This document shows positions 7,933 to 15,479 of a DNA stretch of 46,114 nucleotides, in pieces (positions within the stretch are counted from its first letter, which is position 1; every line of letters begins with the position of its first letter). Both the position numbers and the translations under genes were made by a program. This stretch comes from SXXZ01 sp041177965 (GTDB lineage Bacteria > Verrucomicrobiota > Verrucomicrobiia > Limisphaerales > UBA9464): assembly GCA_041177965.1 (NCBI GenBank), contig JBEGWF010000189.1:1-46114 (forward strand), written 5' to 3'. A model generated the notes under the pieces. That model did no database searches and had not been told where the DNA came from. It saw only the letters and a program-made list of their open reading frames with translations.

Positions 7933-7950
7933 CCGAACCGTCCGGTCAAA
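7873..7950 (+). repeat. 18-bp tandem repeats at the 3' end of rpsQ
   Basis: Three in-frame 18-bp units at 7873-7890, 7891-7908 and 7909-7926 encode PDGSIK, PDGSVK and SDGSVK. A fourth, degenerate unit ending CGGTCAAA lies past the stop codon at 7933-7950, in the same 18-bp phase if the 6 bp of the final codon and stop are allowed for. Confidence 0.8.
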
Positions 7951-7971
7951 CACTGAGCGGAGCCAATTTCC

Positions 7972-8337
7972 ATGATCCAAATTCGTTCGAGCCTGGATGT
8001 CGCAGACAACACCGGCGCCAAGGTGGCCTGGGCCATCGGCGTCCTGGGCAGCAACCAGCCCTACGCCCACGTCGGTGACGTGATCAAGGTGCACATCAAG
8101 GAGGCCGCCCCGGATGGCACCGTCAAGAAGGGCGAGGTGCAGAATGCCGTCATCGTGCGGACCCGCCACCCGGTGCGCCGCAGCGACGGATCCTACGTCC
8201 GTTTCGACCGCAATGCGGTCGTGATCATCGACAAGGAGAACAATCCGCGGGGCACCCGCATCTTCGGGCCGGTGGCCCGTGAACTGCGCGAGAAGCGCTT
8301 CATGAAGATCATCTCCCTCGCACCCGAAGTGATCTGA
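7972..8337 (+). CDS. rplN: 50S ribosomal protein L14
   Basis: It contacts 16S rRNA at an intersubunit bridge and binds silencing factor RsfS in other bacteria. The 121 residues (E. coli 123) begin MIQIRSSLDVADNTGAK and end with NPRGTRIFGPVARELREK and FMKIISLAPEV. The residues after DNTGAK (VAWAIGVLGSNQPYAHVGD) diverge from the common form but keep the fold pattern. This is the first gene of the classical spc operon; only 39 bp separate it from rpsQ, so the two operons look joined. Confidence 0.97.
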   Translation: MIQIRSSLDVADNTGAKVAWAIGVLGSNQPYAHVGDVIKVHIKEAAPDGTVKKGEVQNAVIVRTRHPVRRSDGSYVRFDRNAVVIIDKENNPRGTRIFGPVARELREKRFMKIISLAPEVI

Positions 8338-8354
8338 CCCAGAGAGGAAAAGAC

Positions 8355-8657
8355 ATGGCATCCAAATTTCACGTCAAGAAGGGCGACGAGGTCGTCGTCA
8401 TCACCGGTTCGGCCAAGGGCCGTCGCGGCAAGGTGGCCGAGGTGGTCACATCCCGGCAGGCTGTGATCCTCGAGGGCACCGACGAACGCTCCAAGGAGCA
8501 GGATGATCGTCGCCGCCTCGTCAAGCCGATGCTGCACTACGTCCGCAAGAACCAGCAGAATCCCAACGGCGCACTGGTCTGGCTGGAGTCCCCCATCCAT
8601 GTCTCCAACGTCATGAAGGCCGAGAAGTACGACGCCCGCAAGGCCAACAAGCGCTGA
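8355..8657 (+). CDS. rplX: 50S ribosomal protein L24
   Basis: An assembly initiator of the 50S subunit. The 100 residues (E. coli 104) carry the KOW motif VKKGDEVVVITGSAKGRRGK near the N-terminus and the family segment GALVWLESPIHVSNVM near the end. A Shine-Dalgarno-like AGAGGA lies just upstream of the ATG at 8355. It is 17 bp after rplN and 5 bp before rplE. Confidence 0.96.
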   Translation: MASKFHVKKGDEVVVITGSAKGRRGKVAEVVTSRQAVILEGTDERSKEQDDRRRLVKPMLHYVRKNQQNPNGALVWLESPIHVSNVMKAEKYDARKANKR

Positions 8658-8662
8658 GTCCC

Positions 8663-9202
8663 ATGAAACCCCGTCTTTACACGAAGTACATCGAGGAGGT
8701 CCGGCCCGCCCTGACCCAGAAGCGCGGCTACAAGAACGTCCACCAGGTGCCCAGGATCGAGAAGATCGTGGTCAACATGGGTGTGAGCGCCTCCCTTGAA
8801 AAGGGAGCCCTCGAGGATGCCGTCAAAGAAATGCAGATGATCACCGGCCGCAAGGCTGTCGTGAACATCGCCCGCAAGAGCATCGCGAACTTCAAGCTCC
8901 GCAAGGGGCAGTCCGTCGGCTGCAAGGTCACCCTGCGCCGCGAGGTCATGTACGAGTTCTTCGACCGTCTTGTCACCGCCGCGCTGCCCCGCATCCGCGA
9001 TTTCCGCGGTGTCGGATCCCGTCAGTTCGACGGCCGTGGGACCTACTCGCTGGGCATCCCCGACCAGACGATCTTCCCGGAGATCGAGCTCGACAAGATC
9101 AAGAGGCAGCAGGGGATGGACATCACCATCGTCACGTCCGCCCCGACCAACGAGGAGGCCTACGACCTCCTCAAGATGATGGGAATGCCCTTCTCAAAAT
9201 AA
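8663..9202 (+). CDS. rplE: 50S ribosomal protein L5
   Basis: It binds 5S rRNA and contacts the P-site tRNA. The 179 residues equal the E. coli length. VPRIEKIVVNMGVSAS, the FDRLVTAALPRIRDFRG loop and YSLGIPDQTIFPEIELDK are clear family motifs. It starts 5 bp after rplX and is followed by rpsN, the standard spc order. Confidence 0.98.
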   Translation: MKPRLYTKYIEEVRPALTQKRGYKNVHQVPRIEKIVVNMGVSASLEKGALEDAVKEMQMITGRKAVVNIARKSIANFKLRKGQSVGCKVTLRREVMYEFFDRLVTAALPRIRDFRGVGSRQFDGRGTYSLGIPDQTIFPEIELDKIKRQQGMDITIVTSAPTNEEAYDLLKMMGMPFSK

Positions 9203-9214
9203 TCAATCCACTCT

Positions 9215-9484
9215 ATGGCCAAGAAATCCTGGCTCGCCCGGAACAAGAAGAAACTGGAGACCGTCAAGAAGTACGCGGCCCTGCGTGCTGAATTGAAGGC
9301 CAAGGGCGACTACGCCGGCCTCTCCAAGCTTCCCAAGAACGCGAGCCCCGTCCGCGTCGTCAACCGTTGTCTGGTCAGCGGACGCCGCCACGCCTTCATC
9401 CGCAAGTACGGCATCTCCCGTCTCTCGTTCCGCGAGGCCGCCCTCCAGGGACTCATCCCGGGCGTGACCAAGGCCAGCTGGTAA
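9215..9484 (+). CDS. rpsN: 30S ribosomal protein S14 (zinc-free type)
   Basis: It sits in the 30S head near the decoding site. The 89 residues carry the C-terminal core RVVNRCLVSGRRHAFIRKYG and end with GVTKASW. The CxxC pairs of the zinc-binding short form are absent, so it is the zinc-independent type, somewhat shorter than the 101-residue E. coli protein. It lies 12 bp after rplE. Confidence 0.96.
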   Translation: MAKKSWLARNKKKLETVKKYAALRAELKAKGDYAGLSKLPKNASPVRVVNRCLVSGRRHAFIRKYGISRLSFREAALQGLIPGVTKASW

Positions 9485-9503
9485 TCCGAGCCCATCTACA
9501 TCC

Positions 9504-9893
9504 ATGAACGCTGATCCAGTTTCCGACCTGCTCACGCGCATTCGCAATGCGGGGATGGCGCTCCATCCCACCGTCTCCGTTCCGCACTCCCGCTTCAAGG
9601 AGGCGATCGCCCAGGTGCTGAAGAGCGAGGGCTACATCTCCGATGTCGCCGTCGAGGGCGACAAGCTCAAGACACTCAAGCTCGGTCTCAAGTACCAGGG
9701 CCGCAAGGCGGTCATCCAAGGCCTGAAGCAGGTGAGCACTCCCGGTCTCCGCCGCTATGTGGCGGGTTCCGAAGCTCCTCGGGTGCTCGGTGGGCTCGGT
9801 GTCGCCATCCTGTCCACACCCAAGGGTGTGATGACCGGTTCCCAAGCCCGTCGCCAGAATGTCGGCGGCGAGGTGGTGTGTTACGTCTGGTAA
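9504..9893 (+). CDS. rpsH: 30S ribosomal protein S8
   Basis: It binds helix 21 of 16S rRNA and, in E. coli, the spc mRNA as an autoregulator. The 129 residues (E. coli 130) start with DPVSDLLTRIRNAGMA and end with TPKGVMTGSQARRQNVGGE followed by VVCYVW. I did not find the E. coli-type S8 target in the upstream mRNA. rplF follows after 11 bp. Confidence 0.97.
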   Translation: MNADPVSDLLTRIRNAGMALHPTVSVPHSRFKEAIAQVLKSEGYISDVAVEGDKLKTLKLGLKYQGRKAVIQGLKQVSTPGLRRYVAGSEAPRVLGGLGVAILSTPKGVMTGSQARRQNVGGEVVCYVW

Positions 9894-9904
9894 AGGATTT
9901 TGTT

Positions 9905-10441
9905 ATGTCACGTATTGGAAAAAGCCCGGTAGCCATCCCGGCCAAGGTGAAGGTTTCCGTGAACGGGAATCGGGTGACGGTCGAGGGCCCGAAGGGCAAC
10001 CTCGGACTCGCGCTGCCCCAGTTCACCAGCGCCCAGGTGGACGGCTCCAACGTCCGCGTGGCGCGGACCGCCGAGAGTGCCGAGGCGAAGGCCATGCATG
10101 GCTTGGCTCGCGCCCTCGTCAACAACATGGTCAAGGGGGTCTCCGAAGGCTTCCAGAAAAAGCTCGAGATCCAGGGCGTCGGCTTCAAGGCCACGCTCCA
10201 GGGCTCGGTGATCAATCTCGCCCTCGGCTACAGCCATCCGATCAACTATCCCGTTCCCGCGGGGATCAAGGTCGTCGTCGAGGAGGGCACCAAGCTCACC
10301 ATCGATGGCGCCGACAAGGAGTTGGTGGGTCGGGTCGCCTCCGAGATCCGCAGCTTCTACCCGCCGGAGCCTTACAAGGGCAAGGGCGTCCGCTACGCCG
10401 GCGAGAAGGTCGTGCGCAAGGAAGGCAAGACCGTCCAGTAA
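9905..10441 (+). CDS. rplF: 50S ribosomal protein L6
   Basis: It lies near the sarcin-ricin loop where GTPase factors bind. The 178 residues (E. coli 177) start MSRIGKSPVAIP and hold two similar alpha/beta domains, with GYSHPINYPVPAGI and PPEPYKGKGVRYAGEKV near the end. The frame is open upstream, but the ATG at 9905 has an AAGGA Shine-Dalgarno sequence with a good spacer and gives the conserved N-terminus. Confidence 0.97.
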   Translation: MSRIGKSPVAIPAKVKVSVNGNRVTVEGPKGNLGLALPQFTSAQVDGSNVRVARTAESAEAKAMHGLARALVNNMVKGVSEGFQKKLEIQGVGFKATLQGSVINLALGYSHPINYPVPAGIKVVVEEGTKLTIDGADKELVGRVASEIRSFYPPEPYKGKGVRYAGEKVVRKEGKTVQ

Positions 10442-10467
10442 TTTGGTATTCCGTCTATTTTGCTAGA

Positions 10468-10830
10468 ATGAGAACAGAGCACAAACATCGCTTGGCTCAG
10501 CTGCGCCACTGGCGGGTGCGCAAGACCGTGTCGGGCACGGCCGCCCGGCCCCGCATGAGCGTCAAGTTCACCGGCCAGCACATCTACGTGCAATTCATCG
10601 ACGATGTCATCGGGAAGACCCTCGCCGCCGTGGGTACCCGCGACAAGGCCGCCCCGACCGAGCTGAAGGGTGCCAATGCCGCCAACGCGGTGGTCACCGG
10701 CAAGCGCGCCGCAGCCGCCGCCAAGGAAAAAGGCATCGAAACGGTGGTCTTCGACCGGGGAGGCGCACGTTACCACGGCAAGGTGAAGGCTCTGGCCGAC
10801 GCGGCTCGCGAGGCGGGTCTCAAATTTTGA
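10468..10830 (+). CDS. rplR: 50S ribosomal protein L18
   Basis: It brings 5S rRNA into the large subunit. The 120 residues (E. coli 117) include KTVSGTAARPRMSVKFTGQH, the Ala-rich GKRAAAAAKEKGIETVVFDRGG (in two halves) and the C-terminal HGKVKALADAAREAGLKF. The frame is open far upstream, but the ATG at 10468 gives the family N-terminus. The 26-bp spacer before it is unusually A+T-rich and contains TGCTAGAAT, which resembles an extended -10 box. Confidence 0.96.
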   Translation: MRTEHKHRLAQLRHWRVRKTVSGTAARPRMSVKFTGQHIYVQFIDDVIGKTLAAVGTRDKAAPTELKGANAANAVVTGKRAAAAAKEKGIETVVFDRGGARYHGKVKALADAAREAGLKF

Positions 10831-10844
10831 ACCGAAGGAATCCT

Positions 10845-11519
10845 GTGTCAGAACAAAAAGACATCTCAGCAGCGCCGGCGTCCCCCGCCGGTTCCGCACA
10901 GAGCGGCCCCCAGTCGTTCGGCGGCCCCCAGTCGTTCGGCGGTGATCGCCCCCACCGTGGTGGTGGCGAGGGCGGCCGAGGTCGCGGGCCCCGTCGCGGT
11001 CCGCGCGATCAGCGCGACTCCGACGAACCGAAGGATGGCCTGGTCGAGAAGGTCGTCCATATCAACCGCTCTTCGAAGGTCGTGAAGGGTGGTCGCCGTT
11101 TCTCCTTCAGCGCACTCATCGTCGTCGGTGACAAGCAGGGCAAGGTCGGCATGGGCATGGGCAAGGGTGCCGAAGTCAGCGAAGCCATCAAGAAGGGTGG
11201 CGAGAACGCCAAGTCCCGCATCTCGGTGGTTTCGTTGTCGTCCAGCACGATTCCCCACGAGGTCTATTCCGAGTTCGGCGGAGCCAAGGTGCTCCTCCGT
11301 CCGGCAAGCCCGGGAACCGGGTTGATCTGTGGCAAGACCGTACGCGCCGTCGTCGAGTCGGCCGGGGTGAAGGACGTGCTGTCCAAGTCCCTGGGTTCCA
11401 AGAACGCTTCCAACGTGGCCAAGGCGACCCTCAATGCGCTCCTGAGTCTGCGCACCCGCGACCAGATCCTGAAGGCTCGCGGCCTCGAGAGCCGCATCGC
11501 CTCCACCAAGACCGCCTGA
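10845..11519 (+). CDS. rpsE: 30S ribosomal protein S5 with a Gly/Arg-rich N-terminal extension
   Basis: A translation-fidelity protein of the mRNA entry site. With the GTG at 10845 it has 224 residues, about 55 more than E. coli S5 (167). The conserved core starts near DGLVEKVVHINRSSKVVKGG and includes GDKQGKVGMGMGKGAEVSEA and NVAKATLNALLSLR. The start is supported by GAAGGA five bases upstream of the GTG; a TTG at 10827 overlapping the rplR stop is the alternative. The extension is Ser/Gly/Pro then Arg/Gly-rich and contains a perfect 18-bp tandem duplication (PQSFGG twice). rpmD, which normally follows, is absent. Confidence 0.96.
   Translation: MSEQKDISAAPASPAGSAQSGPQSFGGPQSFGGDRPHRGGGEGGRGRGPRRGPRDQRDSDEPKDGLVEKVVHINRSSKVVKGGRRFSFSALIVVGDKQGKVGMGMGKGAEVSEAIKKGGENAKSRISVVSLSSSTIPHEVYSEFGGAKVLLRPASPGTGLICGKTVRAVVESAGVKDVLSKSLGSKNASNVAKATLNALLSLRTRDQILKARGLESRIASTKTA
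10905..10940 (+). repeat. Perfect 18-bp tandem duplication in rpsE
   Basis: GGCCCCCAGTCGTTCGGC occurs twice head to tail (10905-10922, 10923-10940), in frame in the N-terminal extension of S5. Identity is complete, which suggests a recent slippage event. Confidence 0.9.
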
Positions 11520-11523
11520 AAAT

Positions 11524-11970
11524 ATGAGACTTCATGATCTGAAACCCCGCCCGGGAGCCAAGCACCGCAAGAAGCGCCTCGGTCAGGGTGAATCCAGCGG
11601 CCGCGGCAAAACCTCCGGCCGTGGTGGCAAGGGCCAGAGCGCCCGCTCCGGCAGCTCGATCCGCATCGGCTTCGAGGGCGGTCAGATGCCCCTCATCCGC
11701 CGCATCCCCAAGCGTGGGTTCAACAACAAGCGTTTCAAGGTCGCCTACCACCCGATCAATCTGTCCGACCTCAACGAGTTCGAGGCGGGTTCGGTGGTCG
11801 ACGCCGCCGCCCTGAAGAAAGCCGGTCTTGCCAACGGTCATTCCGACGGCATCAAGATTCTGGCGCGGGGTGAACTGACCCGGAAACTGGTGGTCCGTGC
11901 CCAGGCCTTCAGCGCCTCCGCTCGCGCCGCCATCGAGGGGTTGGGCGGTACCGCCGAGGTGGTCGCCTGA
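11524..11970 (+). CDS. rplO: 50S ribosomal protein L15
   Basis: A late-assembly 50S protein. The 148 residues (E. coli 144) show the typical N-terminal MRLHDLKPRPGAKHRKKRLG, the extended glycine-rich GQGESSGRGKTSGRGGKGQ arm and GFEGGQMPLIRRIPKRGF. It starts 4 bp after rpsE, where rpmD (L30) would sit in E. coli, so the two genes are directly joined. secY follows after 67 bp. Confidence 0.97.
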   Translation: MRLHDLKPRPGAKHRKKRLGQGESSGRGKTSGRGGKGQSARSGSSIRIGFEGGQMPLIRRIPKRGFNNKRFKVAYHPINLSDLNEFEAGSVVDAAALKKAGLANGHSDGIKILARGELTRKLVVRAQAFSASARAAIEGLGGTAEVVA

Positions 11971-12037
11971 GTCATCCGGCCGGGCCGTCCGAACGTCGCC
12001 CGGAATTGTCGCAAGCAACCCTCCAGACCAGCAGTCC

Positions 12038-13417
12038 ATGATCGGCCAACTGTTCAACACCTTCGCGAACTGCCTGAAGATCCCCGAGCTCCGCTCGAGG
12101 CTCCTCTTCACGGCTCTGGTTCTGGCCGTGGCTCGGGTGATCGCACTGACGCCGGTTCCCGGTCTGGACGGTTCCAAGCTGGCGGCTTATTTCGCGGAGG
12201 CCGCGAAGAACAATGGCGGTGGAGGTGTGTTCGGGTTGTACTCGATGTTCACCGGCGGTGCTCTTGAAGAGTGCGCCGTCGGGGCCTTGGGGATCATGCC
12301 GTACATCAGCGCCACGATCTTCATCCAGTTGCTCACCGCCGTGGTGGCTCCGCTGGGCAAACTCGCTCGCGAAGAGGGGGGACGCGCCAAGTTGGTGGCC
12401 TATGGTCGATACCTCACCGTTCTGCTCTGTCTGGGTCATGGTTTGATCGTCGCATTGGGCTGGGAGAATCCTGAAAAGGCCTTCCAGGGTTTCTCCGGGT
12501 CGCTGGTCACCGCCGAGAACCTGTGGTTGTACCGCATCCAGACCGTCATGATCCTCACCACTGGGACTCTCTTCCTGATGTGGTTGGGTGAGCAGATCAC
12601 CGAGCGCGGCATCGGAAACGGTGTCTCGCTCCTGATCACCGTCGGCATCCTCGCCCGTCTGCCCAACGCGGGGAAATCCCTGGTCTCCATGTTCCAACAG
12701 GAGAACTCGAAGTTCCTGCACCTGATCCTTCTGTTGCTCGTCCTCGCCGTCGTGGTCGCAGGAGTGGTCCTGATCACGCAGGGTCAGCGCAAGATTCCCG
12801 TGCAGTATGCGCAGCGCGCCGTCGGACGGAAGATCATGTCGGGCGGCACCTCGTTCATGCCCCTCCGGGTCAATTACGCCGGTGTGATGCCCGTCATTTT
12901 CGCCCAAGCGATCCTGATGTTCCCGGGAATGATCTTCGAGAAACTTGCCGCGATCCTTCCGGCGGGTTTCGGGAAACAGGTGTCGATCTACATCGCGAGT
13001 CATCTCGGACGCCAAGGATTCACCTACCTGTTCCTGTACGGACTGATGATCCTGTTCTTCTCCTACTTCTGGGTCGCCACGCAGTTCAATGAACTCCAGG
13101 TGGCTGACGATCTCAAGAAGCACGGAGGATACATCCCCGGAGTCCGCCCGGGCACCGCGACGAGCGACTTCCTTCACAATACCATGAGCCGGATCACCTT
13201 GGCCGGTGCCGTTTTCCTGGTGGTGATCGCCATCATCCCGACGGTCATGAGCACCCAGCTCAAGATCGATCCCCTGGTCGCGCAATTTTTCGGAGGCACA
13301 TCCCTGCTGATCACGGTGGGCGTCCTGTTGGACACCCTTCGTCAGATGGAATCGTATCTCCTGATGAGGCACTACGACGGATTCCTCAAGAAGGGGAAGA
13401 TCCGCGGACGCGCCTGA
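12038..13417 (+). CDS. secY: Preprotein translocase subunit SecY
   Basis: The channel subunit of the Sec translocon in the inner membrane. The 459 residues (E. coli 443) are strongly hydrophobic with about ten membrane segments. GIMPYISATIFIQLL, the cytoplasmic loop GEQITERGIGNGVSLLI and the C-terminal ESYLLMRHYDGFLKKGK are diagnostic. The ATG at 12038 is chosen because MIGQLFNTFANCLKIPELR is the family start; the frame is open further upstream inside rplO. adk, which often follows, is absent and map comes next after 98 bp. Many exported proteins in this window would depend on this channel. Confidence 0.98.
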   Translation: MIGQLFNTFANCLKIPELRSRLLFTALVLAVARVIALTPVPGLDGSKLAAYFAEAAKNNGGGGVFGLYSMFTGGALEECAVGALGIMPYISATIFIQLLTAVVAPLGKLAREEGGRAKLVAYGRYLTVLLCLGHGLIVALGWENPEKAFQGFSGSLVTAENLWLYRIQTVMILTTGTLFLMWLGEQITERGIGNGVSLLITVGILARLPNAGKSLVSMFQQENSKFLHLILLLLVLAVVVAGVVLITQGQRKIPVQYAQRAVGRKIMSGGTSFMPLRVNYAGVMPVIFAQAILMFPGMIFEKLAAILPAGFGKQVSIYIASHLGRQGFTYLFLYGLMILFFSYFWVATQFNELQVADDLKKHGGYIPGVRPGTATSDFLHNTMSRITLAGAVFLVVIAIIPTVMSTQLKIDPLVAQFFGGTSLLITVGVLLDTLRQMESYLLMRHYDGFLKKGKIRGRA

Positions 13418-13515
13418 GATTTTTGTTCTTTGTCAGTTTCGGTCACAGAATAGGCTTCGATCAAGGGTCCGCAGGCTGAAGGAAGGTATCCGACGGCGGG
13501 GCGGTGTTTCAGACC

Positions 13516-14286
13516 ATGGGTCGACCCATCATCAAGACGTCCGAGGAGATCCGCGCGATGCGGGCTGCCGGTCGCATCGCCAGCAAGGTGTTGCGCGGGG
13601 CTGCTCAAAGCGCGGAACCGGGCATGACCACCAGTCAACTCGATGCTCGGGTCGGACAACTCATCGCTTCCCACGGAGCCGTCAGTGCGTTTCTGGGCTA
13701 CCGGGGGTTTCCTGCCCAGTGCTGCCTTTCGGTCAACGAGGCGGTCATCCACGGCATCGGCGACTCGCGACGCCTCCAGTTCGGCGATCTGTTGAAGATC
13801 GACGTCGGGGTGCGGTATCAGGGCTTCATCGGTGATGTGGCGATGACCGTGATGGTAGGCGGTGGTTCGCCTCAGCATCAAAAGTTGCTGGATACGACGG
13901 TCCAAGCCCTGTATGAAGGTATTTCTGCCGCGCAAGCAGGGTCGAGGGTCATGGACATCGGTCGCGCGGTGGAGCGGTGCGTGTCGGGTTCCGGTTACGG
14001 AATCGTTCGCGAATTCTGCGGGCACGGCGTGGGAAGAAACGTCCACGAAGAACCCCAGATCCCGAATTATGTCGACTCCAAGGCGCTGACACGTCTGAAG
14101 AGCGGCATGACGATCGCGATCGAGCCGATGGTCACCTTGGGCAATCCCTCGGTCGAGATCCTCGACGATGGGTGGACGGTGGTCACTCGGGATCGTCGGG
14201 TGTCGGCGCACTTTGAACACACGGTGCTCATCACCGATTCTGGACCGGAAATTTTGACACGGGACGAGGAGAGTCAGTTGTATTGA
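13516..14286 (+). CDS. map: Methionine aminopeptidase type I
   Basis: It removes the initiator methionine from nascent proteins. From the ATG at 13516 it has 256 residues (E. coli 264). The five metal ligands are visible: Asp in LKIDVGV, Asp in GFIGDVAMT, His in CGHGVGRNVHEEP, Glu in IAIEPM and Glu in AHFEHTV. The substrate-site His is in AVIHGI. There is no insert, so it is type I. A GTG at 13504 is an alternative start. The secY-map gap is fairly A+T-rich at its left end and may hold a promoter, but I cannot fix one. Confidence 0.97.
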   Translation: MGRPIIKTSEEIRAMRAAGRIASKVLRGAAQSAEPGMTTSQLDARVGQLIASHGAVSAFLGYRGFPAQCCLSVNEAVIHGIGDSRRLQFGDLLKIDVGVRYQGFIGDVAMTVMVGGGSPQHQKLLDTTVQALYEGISAAQAGSRVMDIGRAVERCVSGSGYGIVREFCGHGVGRNVHEEPQIPNYVDSKALTRLKSGMTIAIEPMVTLGNPSVEILDDGWTVVTRDRRVSAHFEHTVLITDSGPEILTRDEESQLY

Positions 14287-14305
14287 CGGGTTTAGGATTT
14301 CGAAA

Positions 14306-14419
14306 ATGAAAGTCAGAGCTTCAGTTAAGAAACTTTGCGAGAACTGCAAGATGGTCAAACGCAAGGGCGTGATCCGCGTGATCTGCTCGAATGCGCGCCA
14401 CAAGCAGCGGCAAGGCTGA
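14306..14419 (+). CDS. rpmJ: 50S ribosomal protein L36 (zinc form)
   Basis: A 37-residue zinc-ribbon protein of the large subunit. The translation starts MKVRASVKKLCENCK and ends NARHKQRQG. Ligands Cys11, Cys14, Cys27 and His32 are all present, so it is the zinc-binding (C+) form. It lies 19 bp after map and 16 bp before rpsM. infA, which often sits beside it, is absent. Confidence 0.96.
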   Translation: MKVRASVKKLCENCKMVKRKGVIRVICSNARHKQRQG

Positions 14420-14435
14420 TCATAGGAAACGAATT

Positions 14436-14822
14436 ATGCCACGAATCTTGGGAGTTGATATTCCTGCGGACAAGCGCATCGACATCGCGCTCCGCTACAT
14501 CTACGGAATCGGTCCGGTCAATGCGTTGGAGATCCTGGAGCGCGCCAACATCGATCCGTCGCTGCGCGCCAAGGCCCTCAACGAAAGCCAGCTCTCGCTG
14601 ATCGTGAATGCGATCCAAGAGGGCAAGTACGTGACCGAAGGCGATCTGCGCCGCGAACTGGGCATGAACCTGAAGCGTCTTCAGGCCATCAAGTCCTATC
14701 GGGGTCAGCGCCACAGCCGCAGCCTGCCGGTCCGCGGGCAGCGCACCCAGACCAACTCCCGCACCCGCAAGGGGCCCCGCAAGACGGTGGGTGTCCAGAG
14801 GAACCCGACCGCGAAGGCTTAA
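14436..14822 (+). CDS. rpsM: 30S ribosomal protein S13
   Basis: It forms the head bridge to the 50S subunit and touches the P-site tRNA. The 128 residues (E. coli 118) begin MPRILGVDIPADKRIDIAL and include YIYGIGP and SYRGQRHSRSLPVRGQRT, then a basic tail. The ATG at 14436 has an AGGAA Shine-Dalgarno sequence upstream; an earlier in-frame start would run into rpmJ. It is the first gene of the alpha-operon part. Confidence 0.97.
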   Translation: MPRILGVDIPADKRIDIALRYIYGIGPVNALEILERANIDPSLRAKALNESQLSLIVNAIQEGKYVTEGDLRRELGMNLKRLQAIKSYRGQRHSRSLPVRGQRTQTNSRTRKGPRKTVGVQRNPTAKA

Positions 14823-14840
14823 TTTTACCGCTCAATCATT

Positions 14841-15455
14841 ATGGCAGACGAGACAAAGGCCAAGAAGGCCCCCAAGGCCGAGGCTGGCGAGGCGACGACC
14901 ACCGCCGCCGAACAGGCCGCTCCCAAGGCACCCACCAAGACCAAGAAGGCTCCGGCCGAAGGACAGGCGGCCGCTCCTGCGGCGGCTTCCGCACCCGCTG
15001 CCCCCGCCGCGGCCGCGCCTCTGGCCGCCGCCGCCGCGCCGACCGCAGCCGACCTGCTCGGTGATGATCCGAACGCCAAGAAGATCATCCGCGCCAAGGG
15101 CGCGAAAAACATCGCCGTGGGTGTCGCCCACGTGATGGCCACCTTCAACAACACGCAGGTCACCATCACCGATATGCAGGGCAACCTGATCGGTTGGAGC
15201 ACCGCCGGCCGAGTCGGCTTCAAGGGTTCGCGCAAGAGCACGGCCTTCGCCGCCCAGCAGGCCGCCCAAGACGCCGCCCGTCAGGCCATGTCCCACGGCA
15301 TGCGCGAGGTCGAGGTCAGGGTCAATGGACCCGGTTCCGGCCGCGAATCCGCCATCCGCGCCCTCCAGGCGATCGGTCTCGAGATCACCGTCATCAAGGA
15401 CGTGACTCCGGTGCCCCACAACGGCTGCCGCCCCCGCAAGAAGCGCCGCGTGTAA
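14841..15455 (+). CDS. rpsK: 30S ribosomal protein S11 with an 80-residue Ala/Lys/Pro extension
   Basis: It shapes the 30S platform at the mRNA exit. The 204 residues far exceed E. coli S11 (129). The core begins near AKKIIRAKGAKNIAVGVAHV and includes TFNNTQVTITD, GWSTAGRVGFKGSRKSTAFA, GPGSGRESAIRAL and VTPVPHNGCRPRKKRRV. The first 80 residues are almost only Ala, Lys, Pro, Thr and Glu, with poly-Ala runs, so they are probably disordered. The ATG at 14841 follows rpsM by 18 bp. No start codon sits at the normal S11 start, so the extension is very likely translated. Confidence 0.96.
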   Translation: MADETKAKKAPKAEAGEATTTAAEQAAPKAPTKTKKAPAEGQAAAPAAASAPAAPAAAAPLAAAAAPTAADLLGDDPNAKKIIRAKGAKNIAVGVAHVMATFNNTQVTITDMQGNLIGWSTAGRVGFKGSRKSTAFAAQQAAQDAARQAMSHGMREVEVRVNGPGSGRESAIRALQAIGLEITVIKDVTPVPHNGCRPRKKRRV

Positions 15456-15479
15456 TTCAACTCTCAACACTTTCGACAA

